Both the position numbers and the translations under genes were made by a program. A stretch of DNA of 64,000 bases from positions 121,239-185,238 of the forward strand of contig DATHRK010000046.1 of assembly GCA_035465395.1 (NCBI GenBank), in the 5' to 3' direction. Source of the DNA: DATHRK01 sp035465395 (GTDB lineage: Bacteria > Gemmatimonadota > Gemmatimonadetes > Longimicrobiales > RSA9). The notes below the pieces were generated by a model. That model made no database searches and was not told the DNA's origin. It was given only the letters and a program-made list of their open reading frames with translations. Shown piece after piece: positions 27,323-35,292 of the stretch; the first letter of the stretch is position 1; every line of letters starts with the position of its first letter.

Positions 27323-28069
27323 TCAGCGCGACCTGCGGAGGTCGATACTCCCACAAGCCGGGCTGCCGCCCCGCGTCATCGCCTGAAGGTAGAACGACGC
27401 CGTGTCGTGGCTGAGGTCACCGTTGCGCCGCATCTGGCTCATGTCGAAGCGTGCGACCAGGTCCTTGTAACCATCCACGCCGCCGGCGTCCTTCACATCG
27501 GCGAAGCCGGTCGCCCGCGCCGTGGTGCCCTGTCCACGGCCGTCGCCCAACCGGATGGAGGCCGGATCGAGCGCCGACAGGTCCATCCGCGCCGACCCGA
27601 AGACGACGACCTCGATGCCGCCGCCCGGAAGCGCCTCTACCTGCCAGTCCATGTCGCACGTGAAGGACGACACCGGCGCGCAGGACGAGAACGGACTCGC
27701 CTGGTGGTCCTGGCCGGCCTGGGGAATGGCGCGGACGCGGACGCAGTAGAGCCCGGCCGAGAAGTCCACGTCTCCGATGTCGATGGTGACGTGCATGGCA
27801 CCGTGCACCTGCATCGGCGCGATCGGGGTGCCTCCCCGGGGGTGGCCCACCTGCACCTCGAACGACCCGGCTGGCGATGCGCTTTCCCAGGCGACGAGAA
27901 GGCTGGTGCCCGACACGACCGGCTGGACGTCGGAAGGCTGCGGCAAGCGCGGCGGCACGGTCTCCGCGAAAAGCGGTGCCACCGCGGGCGGAACGAACGA
28001 TCCGGTGGCCGACGCGGCCGCCAGGAGGCACAGCACGGTCGCTGCGCCGAGTACGCGATACACTCGCAT
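27323..28069 (-). CDS. Secreted protein of unknown function under c-di-GMP riboswitch
   Basis: 248 aa. A clean signal peptide (VLGAATVLCLLAAASATGSF) is followed by a domain with the strand pattern of fibronectin type III: PQPSDVQPVVSGTSLLVAWE, SFEVQVGHPRGG, then CVRVRAIPQAG. A second part is SSFTCDMDWQVEALPGGGIEV, then IRLGDGRGQGTTARATGFAD and DGYKDLVARFDMSQM, a motif seen in uncharacterised secreted proteins of the form D-V-N-x-D-G-x-x-D-L. It has four cysteines in the mature part. The riboswitch leader suggests a role in surface attachment, matrix or motility, which c-di-GMP usually governs. No enzyme motif is seen. Confidence 0.8.
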   Translation of the reverse strand: MRVYRVLGAATVLCLLAAASATGSFVPPAVAPLFAETVPPRLPQPSDVQPVVSGTSLLVAWESASPAGSFEVQVGHPRGGTPIAPMQVHGAMHVTIDIGDVDFSAGLYCVRVRAIPQAGQDHQASPFSSCAPVSSFTCDMDWQVEALPGGGIEVVVFGSARMDLSALDPASIRLGDGRGQGTTARATGFADVKDAGGVDGYKDLVARFDMSQMRRNGDLSHDTASFYLQAMTRGGSPACGSIDLRRSR

Positions 28070-28084
28070 GATCCTGCTCCCTTC

Positions 28085-28112
28085 GAGAAAAAGGACCCGG
28101 CGTCGTCGCCGG
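28085..28112 (-). terminator. Intrinsic terminator in the riboswitch leader (expression platform)
   Basis: On the minus strand CCGGCG-ACGA-CGCCGG (28112 to 28097) is followed by GTCCTTTTTCTC, a classic rho-independent terminator. It lies directly after the c-di-GMP aptamer and 28 nt before the start codon at 28069. It is therefore the likely switch element. Whether ligand binding favours or blocks it cannot be decided by eye. Confidence 0.8.
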
Positions 28113-28116
28113 ATAA

Positions 28117-28199
28117 TCCTCTTTCGGCGGCCCGGCCGTCTCAGTGAGACCCGTGGCTTTGCGCACCGGCCTCGCGACCGGGATGCCCTGAACGAAAGG
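28117..28199 (-). promoter_or_regulatory. c-di-GMP-I (GEMM) riboswitch aptamer
   Basis: Read on the minus strand from 28199. P1 forms between CCTTTCG at the 5' end and CGAAAGAGG at the 3' end (one bulged A). CAGGGCA follows. P2 is CCGGTC-GCGA-GGCCGG with a GNRA tetraloop. GCGCAAAGCCACGGG is the near-invariant GEMM core that holds the tetraloop receptor side. P3 is GTCTC-ACT-GAGAC, and GGCCGGGCCGCCG closes the aptamer in the position of the consensus GGGTTRCCG. All conserved blocks occur in the right order and spacing. The middle base of GGG in CAGGGCA corresponds to the G that favours c-di-GMP over cGAMP. Confidence 0.9.
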
Positions 28200-28816
28200 T
28201 GATGTTTTCAAGACGAAGCGAGGCGCGCTGCTGCGCGACTGTCGGGCCAGCGGGAACGGCGGCCGAAAACCCGCGAAATCGGCGGGCTGCACGGCGCCGG
28301 GAGAGGAGAGAGATCGGCGCGTCTGCCTACGACGACCTGCTTGCGTCGGCCGTCTTCAGGTCAAGGTCCGTTCCCTGGACGTTGCAGATTTTATAATCGA
28401 TTCAAAAATAATGACTTACGTGGCATGAACCTGTCGGAGCGGCGGGCCGGCGGGGCGCGCAATCTGCAAGTTCGTCGCAACATCCGATGCGTCAACGACA
28501 CGGGTGGCACGCGGCCCCCGCTCGAGCGAAAAAAATGCCGATCCGCCGGCAAACGGTCACCGACGCGAAAGGCCACCTCGCATCCTGCAAAATGCCGCTC
28601 AATCTCCGTAAGGCTATGAAAGCCAAGGGATTGTAGCGCTACCATTCGGCTGGCCCACCCCCGTTACCGCTTCTTGCTCCTCCCCTCACGCCGCGCGGCA
28701 TCCGCCGCGTGCAAGGCTGGCGGAGGTCTGGCTCGAAGATGACGACGTTTTCGCCGCGGTGTCAGCGGTCCCGGCTCGGGGCCGACCACGCCGCAAGGCG
28801 TCCGTCCGGAGGCACC
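28200..28816. other. Long intergenic region with AT-rich promoter-like tract and hairpins
   Basis: About 617 bp without a convincing gene, of lower GC than its surroundings. At 28384-28425 there is an AT-rich island, unusual for this DNA (TTGCAGATTTTATAATCG, then TTCAAAAATAATGAC). It can supply -10-like boxes on either strand and is the best promoter candidate for the riboswitch transcript or the TadG-like gene. At 28600-28642 there is a folded segment (CAATCTCC / GGGATTG with an inner GGCT/AGCC) followed by the perfect palindrome GTAGCGCTAC. A GC hairpin CGCGCGGC / GCCGCGTG lies at 28693-28712. Confidence 0.5.
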
Positions 28817-30031
28817 ATGCCGAACTTGATCCACCGTTTCCGAAAAGACCGCAAGGGGTCGGTGCTGGTGATCGTCGCGCTGGGCATGCCCGTACTCATC
28901 GGGATGGCCGGCCTGGCGGTGGACATCGGTGCCCTCTTCGTGGTGCGAAGCGAGCTGCAGCGCGCCGCGGACGCGGGGGCGCTGGCGGGAGCGAGCGCGT
29001 TCCAGGACTTCCCGAAGAACAAGGCGGCCCCGATCGCGACGCAGCGCGCCCTGGACTTCACGCTGAACCAGGCTTCGCGTGAGATCGCCCTCAAGCCCGA
29101 GGAGATCAACGTCCAGGTCGACTGGGAGAACGAGCGGGTCCGCGTGACGATCTCGCGCGCGAACAACGAGACCTTCTTCGCCAAGATCTTCGGCGTCAAC
29201 TCGGTGGACATCAATTCCTCGGCGGTGGCGGAGGCGGCCTCCGGCGGCGGCTTGGTCGACTGCGTGAAGCCCTTCGCGTTGCCGGACCGCTGGATGGAGA
29301 CCGCGAGCGACGACGGCAACCGCATCTGGGATCCGTGGGAGAGCTGGCATTACGACCCCGAGGGCGGCGACTACTACGAGGCCTACGACCACGAGCATCC
29401 CACGAGTACGACCGCGACGGGCTATGGCAGCGATTGGGCTTACGATGCCAACGGAGACTACCAGGGCGACTACGGCCGGCTCCTCGTCATCAAGGCGGCG
29501 CAGGACAACATCGACCCCGCCGACGCACCGGTGGACTCCTTCTTCTTCCCGTGGATCATTCCGGGCGACGAGGAGCGTGCCGGCGACGACGAGGTGTGCA
29601 AGGACGCCGAAGGCACCGGCGGGGCGAATCCCTACCGTGCCAACATCTGCCAGTGCAACCTGAACCCCGTCGAGCTCGGCGTGGAATACGAGACCGAGAA
29701 CGGCGACATGGAGGGTCCCACCATGAAGGGCGTCAACACGCTCTTCGACATGGACCCGACCGCCTTCTGGGACGGCACGAAGGTACGCAGCAGCTTCGGA
29801 GAAAACGCCGGGCCGCGCGTGATCACGATCGGCGTCTTCGACCCGGCCGAATACTTGAAGCCGGGTAAGTCGACGATCGCCTTCAACAACTTCGTGCGGG
29901 TGTTCATCGACCAGCGCATGGGCGCCGAGACCGAGCCGGTTCGCGCCCGGCTCATCGGGTATGGCATCGGGCACAACTGGTCGCCCGCGGGTGGCGGCAG
30001 CCTGGTGAAGGTCCTGCGGCTGGTGGAATAG
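28817..30031 (+). CDS. TadG/TadE-like Flp pilus or surface protein
   Basis: 404 aa, with CCGGAGG before the ATG. It has the hallmark N terminus of Tad minor-pilin-like proteins: basic RFRKDRKGSVLVIVALGMP, then membrane segment VLIGMAGLAVDIGALFVVRS and LQRAADAGALAGASAF. The remaining 330 residues are acidic, rich in Asp/Tyr/Trp (WDPWESWHYDPEGGDYYEAY), with one CQCN and a DxD-rich stretch that could bind Ca2+. It is anchored in the inner membrane with a large outer part. No other tad genes are near, so it is either an orphan or acts with a locus elsewhere. The long leader may be regulated. Confidence 0.82.
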   Translation: MPNLIHRFRKDRKGSVLVIVALGMPVLIGMAGLAVDIGALFVVRSELQRAADAGALAGASAFQDFPKNKAAPIATQRALDFTLNQASREIALKPEEINVQVDWENERVRVTISRANNETFFAKIFGVNSVDINSSAVAEAASGGGLVDCVKPFALPDRWMETASDDGNRIWDPWESWHYDPEGGDYYEAYDHEHPTSTTATGYGSDWAYDANGDYQGDYGRLLVIKAAQDNIDPADAPVDSFFFPWIIPGDEERAGDDEVCKDAEGTGGANPYRANICQCNLNPVELGVEYETENGDMEGPTMKGVNTLFDMDPTAFWDGTKVRSSFGENAGPRVITIGVFDPAEYLKPGKSTIAFNNFVRVFIDQRMGAETEPVRARLIGYGIGHNWSPAGGGSLVKVLRLVE

Positions 30032-30047
30032 CGGAAAGACCGGCCCC

Positions 30048-30071
30048 GCCCGCGGTCCTCGGGCCGCGGGC
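30048..30071. terminator. Hairpin between convergent genes
   Basis: GCCCGCGG (30048-30055) pairs with CCGCGGGC (30064-30071), 17 nt past the TadG-like stop. The convergent lipoprotein gene ends at 30163. There is no U-run. Confidence 0.5.
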
Positions 30072-30162
30072 GAAGATCACGTCCGGAGGATGCCACGACG
30101 TGGCTGCCTCCAACCCTCCGGGCGCTCGGCCCCCGGACCTTCGGGTTCGGGGGTCGAAATCG

Positions 30163-31269
30163 TCAGGGATCGCCCGACCCGTCGTTGGCTCCGTGATCGT
30201 GACTCACGGCGGCGGTCCCCGCGGTTTCGCGCGCGAGGTCCCAGCGGTATACCGGGTCGGAAGGATCGGCCTCCGGCCAGTCAGCATCCGCCAGGAAGAG
30301 GCCGCCCAACGTCGCCATGCCGCCGTCCTCGATGACCTCACCCGTGGGGTTGTCGTAAACGGCGACGAACCGGTACGCGTGTCCACCCTCCAGGGGGATT
30401 CCGCCGCGATGCACCAGCAGTTCCGATGGCACCCGGGATACGTCCCCGGCGCTGTCCCGCTCGGTAACGGTGCGCCATATCAACGCGGCGGTGGCGGCGT
30501 CTTCCAGCCGCAGCTCGATGCCATATCTGTGGAGGTGCCCGCCGAGTCCCAGCAACCGGCCGGATACCGCGGGGGTGATCGTGAGCCGATGCTCCGAGCG
30601 CCCCGCTGGCAGGTCGAAGGAGCTGGCTGCACCCGGCTCGGTGATCTGCGTGAAGAACGGATACGCGGATTCCGGATTCCGCCATTCTCCTGGAGGCGAG
30701 TAACGCAGGTGTACCCGGAGGCGGACCCCGTGCAGCTTCACTCCGCCCGGGTTGTGCACCATGGCGGTGAGGAGGAGCGGATCCCCGCGATGGATCCGGT
30801 AGCCCACCTGCTTCGGCAGGGAAACCGGCTCGGTTTCGCTGCCGGCGCCCGCGATGCGGAGCATCTGAGCGTTGAACAACTCGCGCCTGTTGGGCGCGGT
30901 GAGCTTGAAGTGGTGGAGCACCTCTTCCGGCACCGGTTGACCGGCGGCATCCACCAGGTCCCAGGAATAACCATGAACCCAGCCGGTGAACGGTGATATG
31001 AGCTCGAGGGGCGGTGGCTGCTGTCCGCCGTGATGGCCGCCGCCCTCGGGCACGTCGATCGGAGCCATCTCGATCGTGTAGGACCTCATGTACACCGGAT
31101 CCGGCACCCCGCGTCCGACCAGGCCGAGGGCCATGCAACCGGTCAGCGAGGCCGTCCACAGGAATGCCGCAGCCGAAGCATACACTCGGGGAAACGGCGA
31201 GCGCCGCGCGAGCGAGGAACCGACCGGCGCGCGGAACGTAGCGCGCTCCTCGGGGGGTGCCGGGGACAT
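30163..31269 (-). CDS. Lipoprotein resembling copper type II monooxygenase (PHM) fold
   Basis: 368 aa. The lipobox LTGC sits at about residue 45 after a hydrophobic stretch (VYASAAAFLWTASLTGC). The mature part has His-rich segments: GGHHGGQ, EEVLHHFKLTAPN, GYRIHRGDPLLLTAMVHNPGG and RLLGLGGHLHRYGIELRLED. The HH pair followed later by an H-x-H in a strand of the form GGHLHRYG recalls the CuH and CuM ligand sets of peptidylglycine alpha-hydroxylating monooxygenase. That assignment is an inference from spacing, not a recognised domain hit. It may instead be a metal-binding surface protein. The ATG at 31269 gives a complete leader. The 298 bp to the divergent DUF5335 gene hold no other gene. Confidence 0.65.
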   Translation of the reverse strand: MSPAPPEERATFRAPVGSSLARRSPFPRVYASAAAFLWTASLTGCMALGLVGRGVPDPVYMRSYTIEMAPIDVPEGGGHHGGQQPPPLELISPFTGWVHGYSWDLVDAAGQPVPEEVLHHFKLTAPNRRELFNAQMLRIAGAGSETEPVSLPKQVGYRIHRGDPLLLTAMVHNPGGVKLHGVRLRVHLRYSPPGEWRNPESAYPFFTQITEPGAASSFDLPAGRSEHRLTITPAVSGRLLGLGGHLHRYGIELRLEDAATAALIWRTVTERDSAGDVSRVPSELLVHRGGIPLEGGHAYRFVAVYDNPTGEVIEDGGMATLGGLFLADADWPEADPSDPVYRWDLARETAGTAAVSHDHGANDGSGDP

Positions 31270-31567
31270 TGCCTGCCTCGTTCCTTGAGAAAGCTGGGTC
31301 CGGGTCTCGAGTCCGTTCTCGGCGGAGACGAAACAGGATGTGCGGTCCCGGAGAGCTCCTCCTACCCCGGTCGAGGTCGATGGTCCCCTCGCCGTCGGCC
31401 GGTGCCCGACACAAAGCGGGGGTCTCCCCACGTGGCGTGTGGGTGGCCCCCGACGCCATACCCCCTCCGAGGGTGCGATTCATTCAACGACGACGCGACC
31501 CCCGAAGCGCGTCGTGGGGAGGGCGGCCCCGGCCGCTGCCCGCTCACCATCGACGGCGGAGGACACC

Positions 31568-31900
31568 ATGCCGACCATCGCCAGGGAAGATTGGCCCGCG
31601 GAGCTTACGGCGTTCACCCGGCGCAACGTCAACTATCCCATCCGCCTCGAGGTCGACGCCGCCGATCTCGGCGCACAGACGGAGGCGGACCGCACGGTCC
31701 TCAAGGGCGTGGCCTACGACCCCCGGTCGGGGGACGTCGAGGTGATGCTCGAGCCGGAGGGCGGTTCGCACCTTACCCATGCGATCCACGACCCCCGCGA
31801 GATCGACTTGCTGGGCCCGAGCGGTCCGCGCCGCGAGGTGCTGCGCATCGCCCACGCCGGCGGTCAGACGCTGCTACACGTCCTCGTAGCCGGCGCCTGA
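31568..31900 (+). CDS. DUF5335 family protein
   Basis: 110 aa. The sequence follows the DUF5335 layout: IAREDWPAELTAFTRRNVNY at the N terminus, VDAADLGAQTEADRTVLKG, YDPRSGDVEVMLEP, then GGSHLTHAIHDPREIDLL and VLRIAHAGGQTLLHVL. It is a small cytoplasmic beta-rich protein of unknown function, often near stress or redox genes, as here beside a universal stress protein. CGGAGGACACC before the ATG is a good ribosome site and fixes the start at 31568. It converges with the universal stress gene. Confidence 0.85.
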   Translation: MPTIAREDWPAELTAFTRRNVNYPIRLEVDAADLGAQTEADRTVLKGVAYDPRSGDVEVMLEPEGGSHLTHAIHDPREIDLLGPSGPRREVLRIAHAGGQTLLHVLVAGA

Positions 31901-31924
31901 GCGTCGTTACGAGCGGCCGCCGAT

Positions 31925-32893
31925 TCAGGCAGGACCGGGGGCGGGCATCGGTACCCGCTCCTCCAGTTGGACGCCGGGAGCCTTCTCAGCGGCGCGCCCG
32001 GGCCGCACGAGCAGCACCGGGACCGGAGCGGTCCTCATGACTTTGTCCGCGACGCTCCCGACGATGGCGCGCATCAGCGCCCCGCGGCCGTGGGTAGCCA
32101 TGACGATGAGGTCCGCTCCCTCTTCCCCCGCGGCGGCGGGGATGGCGTGCGCCGGCTCGGTCTCCACGACCACCGTACGCACCGGCGCGTCGACTCCCGA
32201 GCGATCGGCGCACTCCCGCAAGTACGCTTCCGCGCCCGCGACCCGGGCGTCTCGCTCTTCTGCGTAGGTCTGGGCGGCGTGTGGGATGTAGGGCGACCCG
32301 ACGATGAGCGGCACCGGCACGGCCCGCAGCAGCACGAGGCTGGCGCCGAAGGCGTCGACGATCTCGGCGGCGCTGGCCACGGCAGCTTCGGAGAACTCCG
32401 ACCCGTCGACCGGCGTCAGGATCGTATCGATCAGCGGCAGATCCCGGAGATCCGGCTCGCTGCCGTCGTCCACGGGATGCAGGACGAGCACGGGACACTC
32501 GGCGTGCCTGCCGATGAAGCTGGCTACGCTGCCCAGCCAGGCGCGGCTGAGTCCGCCGCGGCCGTGCGTGGCCACGACGATCAGGTCCACGTCGTCCCGA
32601 GCTGCGCGGGCGACGATGGCTGGCCCGGGAACGCCCTCGACCAGCGCCGTTTGCGGGCGCGGGTGCCCGGCCTCGGCGAGTCGGGTGGCTTCGGCGTCCA
32701 GCCCGGCGCGCTCGGCGGCGCGCACGTCTGCGTCCCAGGTGCCCTCGACCGAGGGCCCGAGATCGACATCGAGAGGGGCGTGCACGCCGACCAGCTCCAG
32801 GTCGGCGTCGAACGCGGCGCGGAGCGCGAGAGCCCACGGCAACGCCCACCGCGCCAGGGGCGAACCGTCGAGGGGTACGAGGATGCGGCGCAT
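31925..32893 (-). CDS. Tandem-domain universal stress protein
   Basis: 322 aa with two UspA domains. Domain 1 opens MRRILVPLDGSPLARWALPW and ends in ATHGRGGLSRAWLGSVASF, domain 2 in ATHGRGALMRAIVGSVADK. Both carry the ATP-binding G-x-x-G-x9-G-[ST] type loop and the strand PVLVL/PVLLV after it. Such proteins bind ATP and help survival in starvation, oxygen limitation or oxidative stress. GGAGG sits 8 nt before the ATG at 32893 and only 2 nt before an upstream GTG (32899), so the ATG is the start. The 250 bp upstream to the divergent gene hold GC palindromes only. Confidence 0.93.
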   Translation of the reverse strand: MRRILVPLDGSPLARWALPWALALRAAFDADLELVGVHAPLDVDLGPSVEGTWDADVRAAERAGLDAEATRLAEAGHPRPQTALVEGVPGPAIVARAARDDVDLIVVATHGRGGLSRAWLGSVASFIGRHAECPVLVLHPVDDGSEPDLRDLPLIDTILTPVDGSEFSEAAVASAAEIVDAFGASLVLLRAVPVPLIVGSPYIPHAAQTYAEERDARVAGAEAYLRECADRSGVDAPVRTVVVETEPAHAIPAAAGEEGADLIVMATHGRGALMRAIVGSVADKVMRTAPVPVLLVRPGRAAEKAPGVQLEERVPMPAPGPA

Positions 32894-33145
32894 GGTCACA
32901 CCTCCGGCCTGCGTAGGAGGAACCTACCTCCACGCTCCAAAACTACTCTCGGGCCGGGCTCGGGTCTGTAGGGAAGTCGCCGGCCGCCCCGGCCGACTCC
33001 CCGCAACCGGCGTAGGGCGCATCCCTACCGGCGCGGGGAGTTCACCCGCCAGCGGCCGGCGCTTCTGCGCGCCAGATATCGGGTTGGGCGCGCGCGCAGC
33101 GCGCGCCCGGGCAGAGCGGGACACGGACGAAGGAGGCGACCATAG

Positions 33146-33688
33146 ATGCGATACGCAGCGAGCAGGGACGGACGGCGACGCTTCGACCGGGCCGTCGCCG
33201 CGACGCCGGCCGTGGTGGTTCTCGCGGCGGCGTGCGCGCCGATCAGCGACCCGGTGCCCGTATCCGCCGCGCCCGGAGCGCTCGAGTTCCTGGTGGGGGC
33301 CTGGACGGGCGAATACGAGGGCTTCGACTCGGGGCGCTCGGGGACGCTGACGTTCGCGCTAGAGGCTGGCGCGGATACCGCGCACGGGCACGTACTCATG
33401 CTTCCGGGCCACGACGCGGGCCTCTACACCAGGCTACCCGCCGACGGCGCCGCGCCGCGCGCCTCCAGGAGGGCACCGCAACCCGTCGGCATCCGCTTCG
33501 TGCGGCTGTCCAACGACGCCATCGAAGGAGTGCTCGAGCCGTATGAGGATCCTGCTTGCGGGTGCCCGCTGACCACGATCTTTCTGGGCCGCATCGAGGG
33601 AAACGTGATCAGGGGGACCTTCGAAACCGTCCACGGGCGGAGCGGGGACACCGAACGAGGCACCTGGCGGGCTCAGAGGGAGGAGTGA
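33146..33688 (+). CDS. Hypothetical lipoprotein
   Basis: 180 aa with AGGAGG ahead of the ATG. The leader AVAATPAVVVLAAACAP carries a lipobox-like LAAAC. The mature part looks like a lipocalin-type or THAP4-like beta-barrel of the kind LEFLVGAWTGEYEGFDSGRSGTL, which opens many small domains measuring 'L-x-G-x-W-x-G-x'. It ends with IEGNVIRGTFETVHG and RGTWRAQREE. A CGCP pair lies late. The function is unknown. It shares a short gap (4 bp) and probably a transcript with the haem-binding gene that follows. Confidence 0.72.
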   Translation: MRYAASRDGRRRFDRAVAATPAVVVLAAACAPISDPVPVSAAPGALEFLVGAWTGEYEGFDSGRSGTLTFALEAGADTAHGHVLMLPGHDAGLYTRLPADGAAPRASRRAPQPVGIRFVRLSNDAIEGVLEPYEDPACGCPLTTIFLGRIEGNVIRGTFETVHGRSGDTERGTWRAQREE

Positions 33689-33692
33689 GGCC

Positions 33693-34142
33693 ATGCGAAG
33701 GAAACGAGCCGCGATGTGGCTCGCGGGAGGCGCCGCCATCGCCCTCGCCGGCGCCCAGCTCATCCCGGTGAACAGGACCAACCCCCTCGAGGGGACGGAG
33801 CTGCCGGCCTCGCCGCAGGTCCTGAGCGTTCTCCGCCGCGCCTGCTACGACTGCCACTCGAACGAGACCGTATGGCCGTGGTACAGCCACGTCGCGCCGG
33901 TATCGTGGCTGGTCGCCCGCGACGTGGCAGAGGGGCGCGAGGCGCTGAACTACTCGCGCTGGCAGGCCTACGGAGCAGGGCAGCGCGCGGAGCTGCTGGA
34001 GGAGACGTGGGAGGAGGTGGCCGAAGGGGAGATGCCGCCCGCCGCGTACCTCCTGCTGCATCCGGAGGCGCGCCTCGACGAGGCCGATCGGTCCTTGCTG
34101 CGTGCGTGGGCCAGGGAGTCGATGCCTGCGCGGGATGACTGA
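33693..34142 (+). CDS. Haem-binding domain protein (CxxCH, membrane-anchored)
   Basis: 149 aa. An N-terminal hydrophobic anchor (AAMWLAGGAAIALAGAQLIP) is followed by NRTNPLEGTELPASPQVLSV, then CYDCHSNETVWPWYSHVAPVSWLVARDV. This is the signature of the small haem-binding domain family: one CxxCH with the S-N-E-T-x-W-P-W-Y segment. The C terminus carries EGEMPPAAYLLLHPEA. It probably faces the periplasm and holds one c-type haem, in redox relay or haem handling. AGGAG and GAGG precede the ATG. Confidence 0.9.
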   Translation: MRRKRAAMWLAGGAAIALAGAQLIPVNRTNPLEGTELPASPQVLSVLRRACYDCHSNETVWPWYSHVAPVSWLVARDVAEGREALNYSRWQAYGAGQRAELLEETWEEVAEGEMPPAAYLLLHPEARLDEADRSLLRAWARESMPARDD

Positions 34143-34243
34143 CCGGCTCCCCCGGTCGGTCCTCTCGCCGATCTCCCGAGGCGGGGTCCTGCGCAGCGGG
34201 CGCCGCGCTCTGGCGGCGCGCCGGTGAAGGGAGATCCCGCCGC

Positions 34244-34660
34244 TCAGCCCGCGGCCCGGCCGGCAACCGCCGTCAGGGCGCGCTCGATCCGCTCTCGCGC
34301 CTCGACGGCCAACTCGCCAAGCGACGGGTCTTCCGCGAGGCGCAGGACGGCCGCGGGGTCCATCGCCTCGACGATCGTCGCCACACCGTCGCGGGTGCGC
34401 CGGACCACGACGTTGCAGGGCAGCAACACGCCGATCGCCGGATCCGCGCGGATGGCGCGCTCGGCGATCGGCGGGTTGCACGCCCCGAGGATGCGGAAAT
34501 CGCCGATGTCCACGCCCAGCTTCTCCCTCAGAGCTTCGTCGATGTCGATGCGTGCGAGGATCCCGAAGCCCTCTTTCGCCAGGGCGTCGCGCACCGCCGC
34601 CTCGGCTTGGTCCACGTCCAACGCCGTCGACACCTTCAGGGAATACGTCGTTTGCTCCAT
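34244..34660 (-). CDS. DUF302 domain protein
   Basis: 138 aa. Layout of DUF302: TTYSLKVSTALDVDQAEAAV, RDALAKEGFGILARIDIDEA, then FRILGACNPPIAERAIRADP (the conserved G-A-C-N-P segment) and IGVLLPCNVVVRRTRDGVAT. The family fold is a ferredoxin-like dimer of unknown activity, often beside sulfur, haem or metal-stress genes. The ATG at 34660 gives the usual N terminus. A CTGTGGGGAAT element lies about 107 nt upstream on the same strand and recurs near other respiratory genes here. Confidence 0.88.
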   Translation of the reverse strand: MEQTTYSLKVSTALDVDQAEAAVRDALAKEGFGILARIDIDEALREKLGVDIGDFRILGACNPPIAERAIRADPAIGVLLPCNVVVRRTRDGVATIVEAMDPAAVLRLAEDPSLGELAVEARERIERALTAVAGRAAG

Positions 34661-34888
34661 CGATCACCTCACGCTATCGGTTGCCGTAGAATCGACAAGG
34701 CGGGCGGCCTTAACAACCGGGGTTTGCCTCAATCCTTCGCTGCCTGAAGGAGCGCCATTTCAAGGTATTCCCCACAGACGGTGCGCGTCCGTCACCGTAA
34801 GTTCGCGTAGAAGCCGCCCCGGGGAACGGGGCCCGCACTCCCGCCGACCTTTCTCGACGCATTCGGACGAAGCCGACAAGCTGACGGT

Positions 34889-35282
34889 ATGCCGGTCGCC
34901 GGTGGCTGTGCGCTGGCCGCAGCGTCGCGGTACTTCGAGGGTTGCGCGGAATGCCACTCCACCGAGACGATACCGGGTACACTGCAGGCGGCGACGCAGC
35001 ACTGAACGACGCCCAGGAGTTGCACTGCTGCTCCTGGTCGACCCGAACCTGGAGGATCCCACGGGCGGAATCGATCCTGCCAATCCGACGTTCGCCGTGG
35101 CCGAAGGGGCGCTCTTCAACCACCTCGCGGTCTTCCCGGGCACGGACCCGGTCGATCCCCGCATGCGCGTGGCCGGATCGGCGGCACACAACCCGTCCCT
35201 GATCCGCTCCCTCTTGGGAGCCAGCATCGCGGCGGTGGAGGATGCGTACGGGGTTGCGTTGAGCCCACCTTCGGGCGAGTAG
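34889..35282 (+). pseudogene. Possible remnant of a cytochrome-like gene
   Basis: Two pieces in different frames look coding. The first is a 38-codon frame from an ATG at 34889 with one haem motif (SRYFEGCAECHSTETIPG), ending at 35005. The second frame runs to 35282 with DPNLEDPTGGIDPANPTFAV, NHLAVFPGTDPVDPRMRVAG and SLLGASIAAVEDAYGV, which has ordinary protein-like composition. No single start covers both. A frameshifted or deleted c-type cytochrome gene is the simplest reading, but each part could also be chance openness in GC-rich DNA. The stretch 34661-34888 upstream shows no gene. Confidence 0.35.
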
Positions 35283-35292
35283 CGGGGCCGGT

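Noticed and set aside
31380..31470. A second c-di-GMP riboswitch in the 31270-31567 gap
   Set aside because: ACACAAAGCGGGGG looked suggestive, but the GCAAAGCC core, the tetraloop hairpin and the 3' closing block are missing.
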